NCBI RefSeq assembly: GCF_900105555.1
Contig: NZ_FNTZ01000001.1
Span: forward strand, 3,289,501 to 3,353,500
Direction: 5' to 3'
Source of the DNA: Pseudomonas coleopterorum
Lineage (GTDB): Bacteria > Pseudomonadota > Gammaproteobacteria > Pseudomonadales > Pseudomonadaceae
Length of the DNA: 64,000 bases
The position numbers were made by a program, and so were the translations under genes. How positions within the stretch are numbered: position 1 is the first letter of the stretch; the number at the start of each line of letters is the position of its first letter. Positions 8,296 through 19,900 of this stretch are shown piece by piece. The notes under the pieces were generated by a model that ran no database searches, was not told the DNA's origin, and saw only the letters and a list, made by a program, of their open reading frames with translations.

Positions 8296-9026
8296 TCTCC
8301 ATCAAGAACATCAACAAGTGGTATGGCGACTTCCAGGTGCTCACCGATTGCAGCACCGAGGTCAAGAAAGGCGAAGTGGTCGTGGTGTGCGGGCCATCGG
8401 GTTCGGGCAAGTCGACCCTGATCAAGTGCGTGAATGCCCTGGAGCCTTTCCAGAAGGGCGACATCGTGGTCGACGGCACCTCCATCGCCGACCCCAAGAC
8501 CAACCTGCCCAAGCTGCGCTCGCGGGTGGGCATGGTGTTCCAGCATTTCGAGCTGTTTCCGCACCTGACCATCACCGAAAACCTGACCATCGCGCAGATC
8601 AAGGTGCTGGGCCGCAGCAAGGAAGAGGCCACGAAAAAGGGCCTGCAACTGCTCGAACGCGTCGGCTTGTCGGCCCACGCGCACAAGCACCCTGGCCAGC
8701 TGTCCGGTGGCCAGCAGCAGCGTGTGGCGATCGCCCGTGCGCTGGCGATGGATCCGGTGGTCATGCTGTTCGACGAGCCGACTTCGGCGCTCGACCCGGA
8801 AATGGTCAACGAAGTGCTCGACGTGATGGTGCAACTGGCCCACGAAGGCATGACCATGATGTGCGTGACCCACGAGATGGGCTTCGCGCGCAAGGTTGCC
8901 AACCGGGTGATCTTCATGGACCAGGGACAGATCGTCGAAGACTGCCCCAAGGAAGAGTTCTTCGGCGATGTCAGCGCGCGCTCCGACCGCGCTCAGCAAT
9001 TCCTCGCCAAGATCCTGCAGCACTGA
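8292..9026 (+). CDS. gltL: glutamate/aspartate ABC transporter ATP-binding protein
   Basis: A 244-residue ABC ATPase with Walker [11 protein letters not shown]-loop [10 protein letters not shown], signature LSGGQQQR, Walker [13 protein letters not shown] and the switch His in [10 protein letters not shown]. This is the polar amino acid subfamily and it powers import through GltJK. The start overlaps the gltK stop by 4 bases. It is the last gene of the transporter operon; a 12-base-pair hairpin follows, then aauS. P. putida name: aatP. Confidence 0.95.
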   Translation: MISIKNINKWYGDFQVLTDCSTEVKKGEVVVVCGPSGSGKSTLIKCVNALEPFQKGDIVVDGTSIADPKTNLPKLRSRVGMVFQHFELFPHLTITENLTIAQIKVLGRSKEEATKKGLQLLERVGLSAHAHKHPGQLSGGQQQRVAIARALAMDPVVMLFDEPTSALDPEMVNEVLDVMVQLAHEGMTMMCVTHEMGFARKVANRVIFMDQGQIVEDCPKEEFFGDVSARSDRAQQFLAKILQH

Positions 9027-9035
9027 TGACCGGCC

Positions 9036-9065
9036 GTCCCGCGCCCGCGCTGTCGGGCGCGGGAC
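9036..9065 (+). terminator. strong hairpin between gltL and aauS
   Basis: GTCCCGCGCCCG (9036-9047) and CGGGCGCGGGAC (9054-9065) form a perfect 12-base-pair stem with a 6-base loop. No T-run follows, so termination is probably partial. It may lower read-through into aauSR. Confidence 0.55.
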
Positions 9066-9074
9066 GCTGGCTGC

Positions 9075-10975
9075 TTGAAGGCGACTGTGATGAAATGCCT
9101 GCCCGCCACAAAGCCTGACCTGATCGTGAAGCCCCGCCTGATTCGCCAACTGTTCCTGCCGCCCCTGATCCTGCTGTTGACGCTGGGCCTGGGCTACGTG
9201 GGCTTTCTGGTGAGTGAGCACAACAGTATTCGTGCCTTGTCCGAGAACGGCGAGCGGCAGCTCGAACTGCACGCGCGTGCGGTCGAAAGCGAAATCACCA
9301 AGTACACCTACCTGCCCAGCCTGCTGGAGCTCGAAGACAGCGTCTCGACCCTGCTCAACGACCCCGACGGCGAACATCGCCAAGCGGTCAACGACTACCT
9401 GGAAGGCCTGAACCGGCGCAGCCGCAGCCGCGCCATCTATGTGCTCGACACCACCGGCCGCGTGCAGGCCACCAGCAACTGGCGCGATGCCGACAGCTTT
9501 CTCGGCGAAGACCTGTCCTTCCGCGGTTACTTCCAGGCGGCCATTCGAGGCCAGCCGGGTCGCTTCTACGGCATCGGCAGCACCACTGGCGAGCCTGGCT
9601 ATTTCCTCGCCCATGGCCTGGAGGAACACGGCAAGCTGATCGGCGTGGCAGTCATCAAGGTGCGCCTGGAGGCGCTGGAGGAACGCTGGCAGAAAGCTCG
9701 GCTGGAAGCCTTCGTCAGCGACGAGAACGGCATCATCATCCTGTCCAGCGATCCGGCACGGCGGTTGAAGTCGATACGCCCGCTGACCCCGGAAATCAAG
9801 GAGCGCCTGGCGCGCAGCCTGCAGTATTACTGGTGGCCGCTCAACGAGCTCGAACCCCTCGCCCGCCAGAGCCTGGCCGATGGCGTGGAGCTGCTGACCT
9901 TCGCCACGCACACCGACAAGCCGGGCAAGGACATCAACGTCACCTACCTGTCGCAGTCGCGGCGCCTGGCCGATACACCCTGGCGTTTCACGCTGCTCAC
10001 GTCCCTGCAGGACCTGCGCCACGAAGCCATCGTCCAGGGCGTGCTAGTGGCCGTGGCGTTTGCCTTGCTGGCCTTCCTGCTGATCGCCTGGAACGAACGA
10101 CGCAAGGTGCTGGCCACCCGCCTGGCCGCTCGTGAGGCATTGGAACAGGCCAACAGTCACCTGGAGCGCCGCATCGCCGAGCGAACCCAGGACCTGCGCG
10201 CCAGCAACGAACGGCTCAAGGGCCAGATCCGTGAACGCCGTCAGGCCGAGGAAACCCTGCGCAAGGCCCAGGATGAACTGGTCCAGGCAGGCAAGCTGGC
10301 GGCCATCGGGCAGATGTCGACCAGCATCGCCCACGAGCTCAACCAGCCGCTGGCAGCGCTGCGCACCTTGTCGGGCAATACCGTGCGCTTCCTGGAGCGC
10401 GGAGCGCTGGACACGGCCAGCACCAACCTGAGCACCATGAACGAACTGATCGATCGCATGGGCCGCATCACCGCCAGCCTGCGCTCCTTCGCTCGGCGTG
10501 GCGACGACAAGGGTCAGGCCAGCCTGGGCAAGGCCCTGGACGGTGCGCTGCAGGTGCTGGCCAGCCGCATCGAGGCCAGCCATCTGAGCGTGCAACGCAC
10601 GTGCGCCGAGCTGCAACTGGCCATCGACCAGACCCGTCTCGAGCAGATTCTGGTCAACCTGATCGGCAACGCGCTGGATGCCACCGCCGGCGCATCGGAA
10701 CCGACGCTGTGGCTGGACGGCCGCATGGAGGGTGAGCGCTACGCCCTGCGCGTGCGCGACAACGGCCACGGCATCGATGTGGAGACCCGCAAGCACCTGT
10801 TCGAACCGTTCTTCACCACCAAGCCCGGCGATCACGGCCTGGGCCTTGGCCTGACCCTGTCGGCCAGCCTGGCGGCGGCCGCCGGTGGCAACCTGGCCGT
10901 CGAGCATCCCGCCGACGGTGGCACCACTTTCATTCTCAGCCTGCCGCTTGCGGCAGCGTCGCCCAGCGAGTCGCC

Positions 10976-10979
<4 letters not shown>
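9075..10979 (+). CDS. aauS: DctB-type sensor histidine kinase for acidic amino acids
   Basis: A 634-residue membrane sensor kinase. There is one TM helix at about residues 25-45, a large periplasmic domain to about 315 of the double-Cache/DctB type (RAIYVLDTTGRVQATSNW...), a second TM at about 317-338, and a coiled coil (ANSHLERRIAERTQDLRASN). Then come the H-box SIAHELNQPLAALR, the N-box QILVNLIGNALDAT and the G-boxes DNGHGID and GLGLGLTLS. It should autophosphorylate on sensing external Glu/Asp and pass phosphate to the next gene, with which it overlaps by 4 bases. The name rests on the location directly after gltIJKL. ATG 9093 is an alternative start. Confidence 0.85.
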
Positions 10980-12295
<1,316 letters not shown>

Positions 12296-12313
12296 TATAT
12301 GGGGTTGGCTTGC

Positions 12314-12401
12314 GGGCCTCTTCGCGGGCAGAGACCCGCTCCCACAGTTCAAGGCTCCACTTGCTCTGTGTGGGAGCGGGTCTCTGCCCGCGAAGAGGCC
12401 C
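12314..12401. repeat. REP pair, perfect 33-base inverted repeat
   Basis: Bases 12314-12346 (starting GGGCCTCTTCGCGGGCAGAG) are the exact reverse complement of 12369-12401, with a 22-base loop. It lies between convergent aauR and the hydrolase gene, so it may serve as a bidirectional terminator or 3' barrier. Sequence is of the putida REP type. Confidence 0.92.
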
Positions 12402-12422
12402 CGCCTGACACCCCAAAACCCA

Positions 12423-13415
12423 CTACAACCCCGCCAACACCCCTTCCCGCTGCCGCTGCTGCGCCAGGTACGGCAACACCGCCCCCAACAGCGGCGCCTT
12501 GAAGGCCTCCTGGAAGCGATGCGCCAACCCCGGTATCAGCCGCAACTGGCTGCCCTTGATATGCGCCGCCAGATGCACCCCGTGCATCACCGGCAACAGC
12601 GGATCGGCCGTGCCATGCACCACCAGCGTCGGCACCCGCAGGCGGTTGAGCAAGGCCACCCGGCTAGGCTCGGCCAGAATCGCCATGATCTGTCGCTGCA
12701 CCCCCAGCGGATTGAAAGCCCGGTCGTATGACACCTGCGCCTGATGCAACAACTCGGCGCGGTCGTCGGCGATCTGCGGGCTGCCCAACGCTGCCAGCAA
12801 GTCAGCCTGCTGCTGCAGCGCCAACTCCCGGCTCGGCGCGCTGCGCTTGGCCAGCAGCTGAAGCAAGGCCGGACGCGGCTCGGGCAGGCCCGGCGCGCCG
12901 GAACTCGACATGATCAGCGTCAGGCTCTGCACCCGCTGCGGCGCACGGTCGGCCAGGTGCTGGGCGATCATCCCGCCCATGCTCGCGCCCAACACGTGGA
13001 AGCGCTGCACCTGCAGCGCATCCATCAAACCCAGTGCGTCATCGGCCATGTCGGTCAGGCTGTACGGCGCCGACACCGCCAGGCCCAGCTTGTAGCGCAG
13101 CACCTCGAAGGCCAGGTTGGCCGACGGCGGCGGCTGCGACCAGGTCGACAGGCCGACATCGCGATTGTCGTAGCGAATCACCCGAAAGCCCTGCTCACAC
13201 AGGGCGCTGACCACTTCGTCGGGCCAGTCGATCAGTTGCCCACCCAGCCCCATCACCAGCAACAGCGCTGGGTCCTGGACGCGACCGATACTTTGATAGG
13301 CCAGGCTGACCTGAGCCAGTCGAGCGTGTTGAAGCGGAACATCGACATCGCAACGTGCAGCTGCAAAAACCCACTGACCGCACAGCAGCGCGGTCAGAAA
13401 CACCCATAGACGCAT
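12423..13415 (-). CDS. secreted alpha/beta-fold hydrolase
   Basis: ATG 13415 is chosen because it begins a signal peptide ([20 protein letters not shown]); further in-frame ATGs upstream would bury it. The 330-residue product has the alpha/beta hydrolase layout: oxyanion region [21 protein letters not shown], nucleophile elbow GASMGG, acid Asp in [11 protein letters not shown] and the catalytic His in PGLAHRF. The family includes esterases, lipases and aclacinomycin-methylesterase-like enzymes; the substrate is unknown. It probably acts in the periplasm or at the envelope. It is convergent with aauR and 118 bases downstream of metE in the same direction. Confidence 0.8.
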   Translation of the reverse strand: MRLWVFLTALLCGQWVFAAARCDVDVPLQHARLAQVSLAYQSIGRVQDPALLLVMGLGGQLIDWPDEVVSALCEQGFRVIRYDNRDVGLSTWSQPPPSANLAFEVLRYKLGLAVSAPYSLTDMADDALGLMDALQVQRFHVLGASMGGMIAQHLADRAPQRVQSLTLIMSSSGAPGLPEPRPALLQLLAKRSAPSRELALQQQADLLAALGSPQIADDRAELLHQAQVSYDRAFNPLGVQRQIMAILAEPSRVALLNRLRVPTLVVHGTADPLLPVMHGVHLAAHIKGSQLRLIPGLAHRFQEAFKAPLLGAVLPYLAQQRQREGVLAGL

Positions 13416-13533
13416 GACTTGCACCAGAACGCAGAACCCCATTGAAGCGCGAGTCTGATGACCTTTCGTACATCGCGCTGCCACACTTCTGTGACCGTTT
13501 GATGAACTCCGCTGTACGGTCTGTGGTTCGCGC

Positions 13534-15843
13534 TCAGGCCAGCCGTTGCCGGGCCTGGCGCGCGGCCGCCACCATGTTGACCAGCGCCGCTTCGGTTTCG
13601 GGCCAGGCACGGGTCTTCAGCCCGCAGTCGGGGTTGACCCACAACCGTTCGGCCGGGATACGCGCTGCGGCCAAGGTCAGCAAGCGCAGCATCTGTTCGG
13701 TGTCCGGGACTCGCGGCGAATGAATGTCGTACACCCCCGGGCCGATGTCATTGGGGTACTCGAACGCTTCGAAGGCCTGCAACAACTCCATGTCCGAGCG
13801 CGAGGTCTCGATGGTGATGACATCCGCGTCCATGGCGGCGATGGCCTCGATCACGTCGTTGAATTCGCTGTAGCACATGTGCGTGTGAATCTGCGTCGCA
13901 TCGGCCACGCCACTGGCGCACAGCCTGAACGCCTGCACGGCCCATTCGAGGTAGGCCGGCCACTGGGCCCGGCGCAGCGGCAGCCCCTCGCGAAACGCCG
14001 CCTCGTCGATCTGGATGATACGGATTCCGGCGCGCTCCAGGTCCTGCACTTCGTCGCGGACCGCCAGGGCCAACTGCCGTGCCTGGACTTCCCGCGGCAG
14101 GTCTTCTCGGGCGAACGACCACATCAGCAGGGTCACCGGGCCGGTCAGCATGCCCTTGACCCACTTGCCGGTCTGCCGCTGGGCATAGGTGATCCAGTCC
14201 ACGGTCATGGCGCGCTCGCGGCTGATGTCGCCGTAGATGACCGCCGGTTTGACGCAGCGCGAACCATAGCTTTGTACCCAGCCGAAGCGGGTGATCAGGT
14301 AGCCATCCAACTGCTCGGCGAAGTACTCGACCATGTCGTTGCGCTCGGCCTCGCCATGCACCAGCACATCCAGGCCTAGCCGCTCCTGGACCTGGATCGC
14401 ATGGCGAATCTCCACATGCATCGCGTCGGTGTAGTCATTGGCCGAGAGCTTGCCGGACTTGTACGCCTGGCGAGCCAGACGAATCGACGCAGTTTGCGGG
14501 AAGGAGCCAATAGTGGTGGTAGGAAACGCCGGCAAGCGCAGGGGCGCCCGCTGCACGTCGATGCGCGTGGCGAAGGCCGACGAACGTTGCGTGTCGGCAG
14601 GCGTCACCGCTGCGAGGCGCGCTTGCACGGCCGGCTTGTGAATGCGCGGTGAGTGCTCGCGACTGACCCGTACCGCCTGACTCTGCGCCAGCGCCTGCTT
14701 TACCTGCAGCGCTTCGGGCGTGTTCAGGGCCTGCACGAGCACGGCGATTTCCTCGCACTTCTGCACGGCGAAAGCCAGCCAGCTCTTGAGTTCGCCATCG
14801 AGGCGGTCCTCGCGGCGCACATCGACCGGGCTGTGCAGCAACGAACAGGAACTGGCCACCCACAGATTGGCGCCGAAACGCTCGCGGGCCTGGTGCAGGT
14901 GCGCAAGCGCCGCCTCCAGGTCGCAGCGCCAGACGTTGCGGCCGTTGACCACTCCGAGCGACAGGACCTTGTAGGTGGGCAGACGGTCGAGCACTGCCGG
15001 CAGTTGCTCGGGCGCGCGCACCAGGTCGACGTGCAGACCGTCTACCGGCAGGCCCGCAGCCAGGCCAAGGTTGTCGTCCAGGCTGGCGAAATAGGTCGCC
15101 AGCAGCTTCTTCAGCGGTGAGTATTGGAGAATGTGGTAGGCGCGCTCGAACGCATTCTTCCAGTCCTGGGGCAAATCCAGGCCCAGGATCGGTTCGTCGA
15201 TCTGCACCCATTCCACCCCTTGCCGGGCCAGGCGCGAAAGGATCTCACCGTACACCGGCAACAGCCGTTCCAGCAGGTCGAGCTTGTCGAAGGCCGAGCC
15301 CTTGGCCTTGCCCAGCCACAGGTACGTGAGCGGCCCGATCAGCACGGGCTTGACCTCGTGACCGAGCGCGACCGCCTCGTCGACCTCTTCGAACAACTGT
15401 TCCCAACTGAGCACGAAGCGCTGGTCGGCACTGAATTCAGGCACCAGGTAATGGTAGTTGGTATCGAACCACTTGGTCAGCTCCAAAGCATGCTGGTTCT
15501 CGCCCGCTGCACCGCCGCAACAGCTTCCGGCACCACGCGCCATGGCGAACAACGTGTCGAGCGTGGGCCTGCCATCGGCACCCAGGGCATCGGCGAAACG
15601 GCTGGGCACCACGCCGAAGGCAGCCGAGTGCGCGAGCATCTGGTCATACCAGGCGAAGTCGCCCACCGGCAGCAACTCGATGCCGGCCTGCGCTTGCAAC
15701 TGCCAGTGGCGGGCACGCAGCTCGCGGCCGGTCTGGCGCAGGGCTGCCCGGTCGAGATCGCCTTTCCAATACGCTTCGAGCGCCCTCTTCAGTTCGCGGT
15801 CGGCGCCGATGCGAGGAAATCCGAGGGTGTGGGCCAGTGCCAT
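13534..15843 (-). CDS. metE: cobalamin-independent methionine synthase
   Basis: A 769-residue protein from ATG 15843 ([20 protein letters not shown]), the normal N-terminus and length for MetE, which transfers methyl from 5-methyltetrahydropteroyltri-glutamate to homocysteine. The N-terminal half is the duplicated non-catalytic barrel; the C-terminal half holds the zinc site, with H655 and C657 in HTHMCYSEF and C740 in NPDCGLKTR, the same 83-residue spacing as in E. coli (C643/C726). It is divergent from metR, which normally activates it with homocysteine as co-inducer. Confidence 0.97.
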   Translation of the reverse strand: MALAHTLGFPRIGADRELKRALEAYWKGDLDRAALRQTGRELRARHWQLQAQAGIELLPVGDFAWYDQMLAHSAAFGVVPSRFADALGADGRPTLDTLFAMARGAGSCCGGAAGENQHALELTKWFDTNYHYLVPEFSADQRFVLSWEQLFEEVDEAVALGHEVKPVLIGPLTYLWLGKAKGSAFDKLDLLERLLPVYGEILSRLARQGVEWVQIDEPILGLDLPQDWKNAFERAYHILQYSPLKKLLATYFASLDDNLGLAAGLPVDGLHVDLVRAPEQLPAVLDRLPTYKVLSLGVVNGRNVWRCDLEAALAHLHQARERFGANLWVASSCSLLHSPVDVRREDRLDGELKSWLAFAVQKCEEIAVLVQALNTPEALQVKQALAQSQAVRVSREHSPRIHKPAVQARLAAVTPADTQRSSAFATRIDVQRAPLRLPAFPTTTIGSFPQTASIRLARQAYKSGKLSANDYTDAMHVEIRHAIQVQERLGLDVLVHGEAERNDMVEYFAEQLDGYLITRFGWVQSYGSRCVKPAVIYGDISRERAMTVDWITYAQRQTGKWVKGMLTGPVTLLMWSFAREDLPREVQARQLALAVRDEVQDLERAGIRIIQIDEAAFREGLPLRRAQWPAYLEWAVQAFRLCASGVADATQIHTHMCYSEFNDVIEAIAAMDADVITIETSRSDMELLQAFEAFEYPNDIGPGVYDIHSPRVPDTEQMLRLLTLAAARIPAERLWVNPDCGLKTRAWPETEAALVNMVAAARQARQRLA

Positions 15844-15894
15844 GAGTGCAGCTCCTTGTAAATGATGGCGCCATTGTCGACAACCACACCAACA

Positions 15895-15907
15895 TGAGAC
15901 AAACTCA
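15895..15907. promoter_or_regulatory. MetR binding palindrome
   Basis: TGAGACAAACTCA in the 94-base metE-metR gap fits the MetR pattern TGAANNNNNTTCA, with both arms changed symmetrically (TGAG/CTCA). The perfect dyad and central position support control of metE and autoregulation of metR. Confidence 0.65.
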
Positions 15908-15937
15908 ATCTTTTCGTGTTGATCACAAGTTCTACTC

Positions 15938-16867
15938 ATGGAGACCAAGGTGCTCGAAATCCGTCACCTGAAAACCCTGCACGCCCTGCGCGAGGCAGAC
16001 AGCCTGGTGGAAGCCGCCGAGCGCCTGCACCTGACCCAGTCGGCGCTGTCCCACCAGTTCAAGGAACTGGAGGAGCGCCTGGGTATGCAACTGTTCGTGC
16101 GCAAGACCAAACCGATTCGCTTCACCAGCGCCGGGCTGCGCCTGCTGCAGCTGGCCGACGCCACACTGCCGTTATTGCGCGGCGCCGAGCGTGACATCGC
16201 TCGTCTGGCCGGCGGCACCGCAGGCCGGCTGCACATGGCCATCGAATGCCACAGCTGTTTCCAGTGGCTGATGCCGACCATCGACCAATTCCGCGACGCC
16301 TGGCCGGAGGTGGAACTGGACCTGGCCTCCGGCTTCGCTTTTGCGCCCTTGCCGGCCCTCGCCCGCGGCGACCTGGACCTGGTGGTGACCTCCGACCCAC
16401 TGGAGCTGCCGGGCATTACCTATGTACCGCTCTTCACCTACGAGGCCATGCTGGCGGTGGCCAACCAGCACGCACTGGCGAGCAAACCCTTCATCGTGCC
16501 CGAAGACCTGGCCAGCGAAACCCTGATCACCTACCCGGTGGAGCGCGACCGGCTGGACATATTCACGCGCTTCCTGGAGCCGGCCGACATCGAACCGGCG
16601 CAGGTGCGCACCTCCGAGCTGACGGTGATGATGATGCAGTTGGTGGCCAGCGGTCGCGGCGTCTGTGGCATGCCCCACTGGGCGCTGCACGAATACAGTT
16701 CGCGCGGCTATGTGAAGGCCAAGCGCCTGGGCGACAAGGGCCTGTTTGCAACGCTGTATGCAGCGGTGCGCACCGACATGCTCGACGCGCCCTACATGCG
16801 TGACTTCCTGCTGACTGCCAAGGACACCTCGTTCTCCACCCTGGACGGCGTCAGCGCGGTACGTTGA
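15938..16867 (+). CDS. metR: LysR-type methionine biosynthesis regulator
   Basis: A 309-residue LysR protein with N-terminal HTH ([22 protein letters not shown]) and effector domain; the start [14 protein letters not shown] and the segment [12 protein letters not shown] are those of MetR. It activates metE and related methionine genes in response to homocysteine. The divergent placement opposite metE is the classic arrangement. A small AGCGCC-GCGA-GGCGCT hairpin lies downstream at 16898-16913. Confidence 0.93.
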   Translation: METKVLEIRHLKTLHALREADSLVEAAERLHLTQSALSHQFKELEERLGMQLFVRKTKPIRFTSAGLRLLQLADATLPLLRGAERDIARLAGGTAGRLHMAIECHSCFQWLMPTIDQFRDAWPEVELDLASGFAFAPLPALARGDLDLVVTSDPLELPGITYVPLFTYEAMLAVANQHALASKPFIVPEDLASETLITYPVERDRLDIFTRFLEPADIEPAQVRTSELTVMMMQLVASGRGVCGMPHWALHEYSSRGYVKAKRLGDKGLFATLYAAVRTDMLDAPYMRDFLLTAKDTSFSTLDGVSAVR

Positions 16868-16980
16868 TCCGAGTCACGGTTCGCGGCCTATCTATGTAGC
16901 GCCGCGAGGCGCTCAGGCAGGTTCGTAATGCTCGCAGCAGTGGCCAATCCGGTCATTGCCCGACCACACGGAACCTGCCC

Positions 16981-19900
16981 ATGATCGATTTCATCCCTGC
17001 CCTGACCCTGCGGCCCGTACCCTACCAACGCTACCCGATGCGCCATGATCGGTTACTGCAGGAGGGCACGCTGCTGTGGCAACAGTCATATGCGACGTTG
17101 CACACCCTACTGGATCAACTGCCCGTCGCCAGCGATGTCCTGATCAACCTCAAGGCACAGCAACCAGCGCTTTCCAACGAAGCCCTCGACGAAGGGCTCA
17201 AGCAGCACTGGATCGAGTATTGGAACGGCCGCGCGCCGCGCAGCCCCCATTCACGCCGTGCACAGGCCGAGCAGGCGTTCACCGGACATTTGCAGGCCGC
17301 CGCACAGCTGGCCTACTACCATGGCCAATTGACGCTTGCGCAGCTTGAGCCCTTGCTGACACTGCTCGCCGACCACGCCCAATCCGATGACCCAACGGTG
17401 TACGTCGAAACCCTGGCGCTGCAGTTTGAAGACGGCGAGAAAATGAAGGCGGCAGGCATGCTGGTGATGACACTGGACGGTGATGCTCCGGTGGCTCAAC
17501 TGCTCTACGTGCCTGGGGAAACGCCTGCCTTGCTGGCCTTCGCGAACCGGGAAGCCCTGCAGAACTATCTGCTGCAACACAGCCGACGGTTCTGGCCAGC
17601 GCTGACCCGACACACCACCGCACGGGTGGCGCTCAGCTTCCAATCAGGGCAAATCTCCAGTGCCTGCAAGCAGTGGCTGAGCCAAAGTCGCCAGCAGTAC
17701 CAGAGCCTGGCCTCTAGCACGGCATTGCAACCATTCAACAAGTTGCCCGCACTGGAAGTCGCTGAACTGGACGACTCGCCAGAGGCGTACCCCGGGTTCG
17801 GCAACCTGAGCCCCGACGTCACGCAAAGCCAGCGCTGGACCCAGACTAGAACCGAGCACGATGCAATGGTTCGGTTGCTGGGTGACGAGCACGCCCAAAG
17901 TACTGACGGCCCAGCCTGGCGTCGCCTCAACGCCCTGCGCAAGGCACTGACCGATGCACAGGATGCCGCTTCGCAAGCTGCCGCCGGGTTGCTCGATGCC
18001 CAGAAGCTGAGCGATCTTTATCGACTGCGCTACCTGCCCAATGCTCACTACACCGCCCTTTATCAGGCGCGCATCGAAGGACTTCGCGCCGAGCTGGCCT
18101 TGCAGCAAGCGCTTGGGCACATCAGTCAGGCGCAGGCGCAACCGCTGCAAGCGTGGCTGGCGATGCCCGGCCAGCCGATCCCTGATGGCGACCAGGTGGT
18201 TGCCGCCGCCGTATCGGTCTCGACCCTCACGGTCCAGGGCGCCACGACCACTACCCAGACCGAAGAGTTGCCGGGCGTCGCCGTGTTCGCCCAGGCCCAG
18301 ACCTTGCGCCCGGCGTCCGAACCGGGCGCGCTGCTGCTGTATTGGCCTGGGGTGGGAGGCGGTCTGCAGTTGTACCAATCGCTGCCGGAATTGGAGCAGG
18401 CGCTGCTACGCCAAGTGTCGAGCAGTAGTGAAGTGAGCCTGAATCTGTCGCCGGTGGCAGGTGATATCTTCGACTATGGTTTGCAGGCTCAACTGTACGA
18501 GTGCGAGGAAGCGGCCAGTAAGCTCATCCACAGCCTGCCAGCCGCTACTCATCTGCGCGAACGCGCAGACGCCTTGCAACGACTGGTCCAGCAGACCTAC
18601 CAGCATCTGCAAGTACCGACCCACGCGGCCCGGGATCGCGCCTATGTGCAACTGACCGAACAAGCCTACAGCCAGAGCCTCACCCAAGGCCTGCCTGCGT
18701 GGCTCAAGCAACTGCCCGTCAACGATCGCGAGCGGTTGCGCGGGGTGATCAGTGACTACATTCGTGCCATGCGTCTGTCCTACCAGCAACTGCAACGTGA
18801 TCTCCCCGATGCGCAGCAGTTTGCCCAGGGGCTCGTGCAACAAAGGCTGCGTCGCGATTTCGAATTGACCGCAGAGGCGACCGTCGAGCTCGACATTCCC
18901 GACGCTGTGATCTATCGCAAAGAGCCGGTCGCAGGCTCCGGCGCCCCCGGCACACCACAGCAGACCATCGCCCACGCCAGCGAGAAACGTACCCTCTGGA
19001 GTCTGGAAACATTGGCGCAGCACAACATCGATGCGCCCCTGTTGCAGCGCATGCGATTCATGGACGTACGCGTTCAAAGCACCGAACCTTCTGAACGTGC
19101 TCGGTTGATCGCTGGCATCGACATCGCCTACCTGCGCAAGACCGTCACCGACCTGAACCTGGCCCAGGCGTATGAAGACAGGATTCGTACCGCGTTCATG
19201 GGCTCGGCCGGGCAGCATCCGTTTGCCCAGGCCTACCAGCGCGAGTGCCTGGTGGAACCTGTGCGACTGATGCTGCAGATGCAGGGCGAATATGCTCGCC
19301 ACCAGGGCACGATCAGCACCGCTGGCCTGCGCCTGCTGACGCTGGCCATCGATGCCAGTGACAGCGCCACGTTCAAATCGGGCAAGCATGACGTACAGCT
19401 GCTGGCAGCACGCCTGCAAGTCGGTGGTCGCGACACGAACGAACTGCCCACTACGCTCTCCGGCGTCACCTTCGTGCATGACCGCCATGGCGGGCTCACC
19501 CTCCTCTACCTGCCCGACAGCCCGGACCATCGCAGCTTGCGTGAATACGCCAACCTGGAGCAGGCGCGCCGGGGGCTGTTCGCATTGTGCGTGGAACAGA
19601 AGATGGTCACTTACCTGGCGGGCAGAGCCATCACCGGGGATTTCGCCAACCATCAGGCACGTATCAAAGAAGCGGCGCTGCGCAACTTCGATGGATTGAT
19701 CAGCGTTGGCGGTCCCTGGCCGAGCACCACGTCTCTGGCCAATCACCTGGTCGATGCGCACATGGGCCGTCTGATCGAAGCACAGCGCCTGCTGGGGCGT
19801 AGCAACGACGCGCTGTATCTGGAGCAGGCGGCACTGAGCCGAGGCAATGTCTTCGACTACATCAAGATGGCCTTTGGCGTGTTGCCTTTCATCGGGACGG

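Noticed and set aside
16898..16913. Hairpin AGCGCC-GCGA-GGCGCT after metR as a terminator
   Set aside because: The stem is only 6 base pairs and no T-run follows; termination there is not supported.
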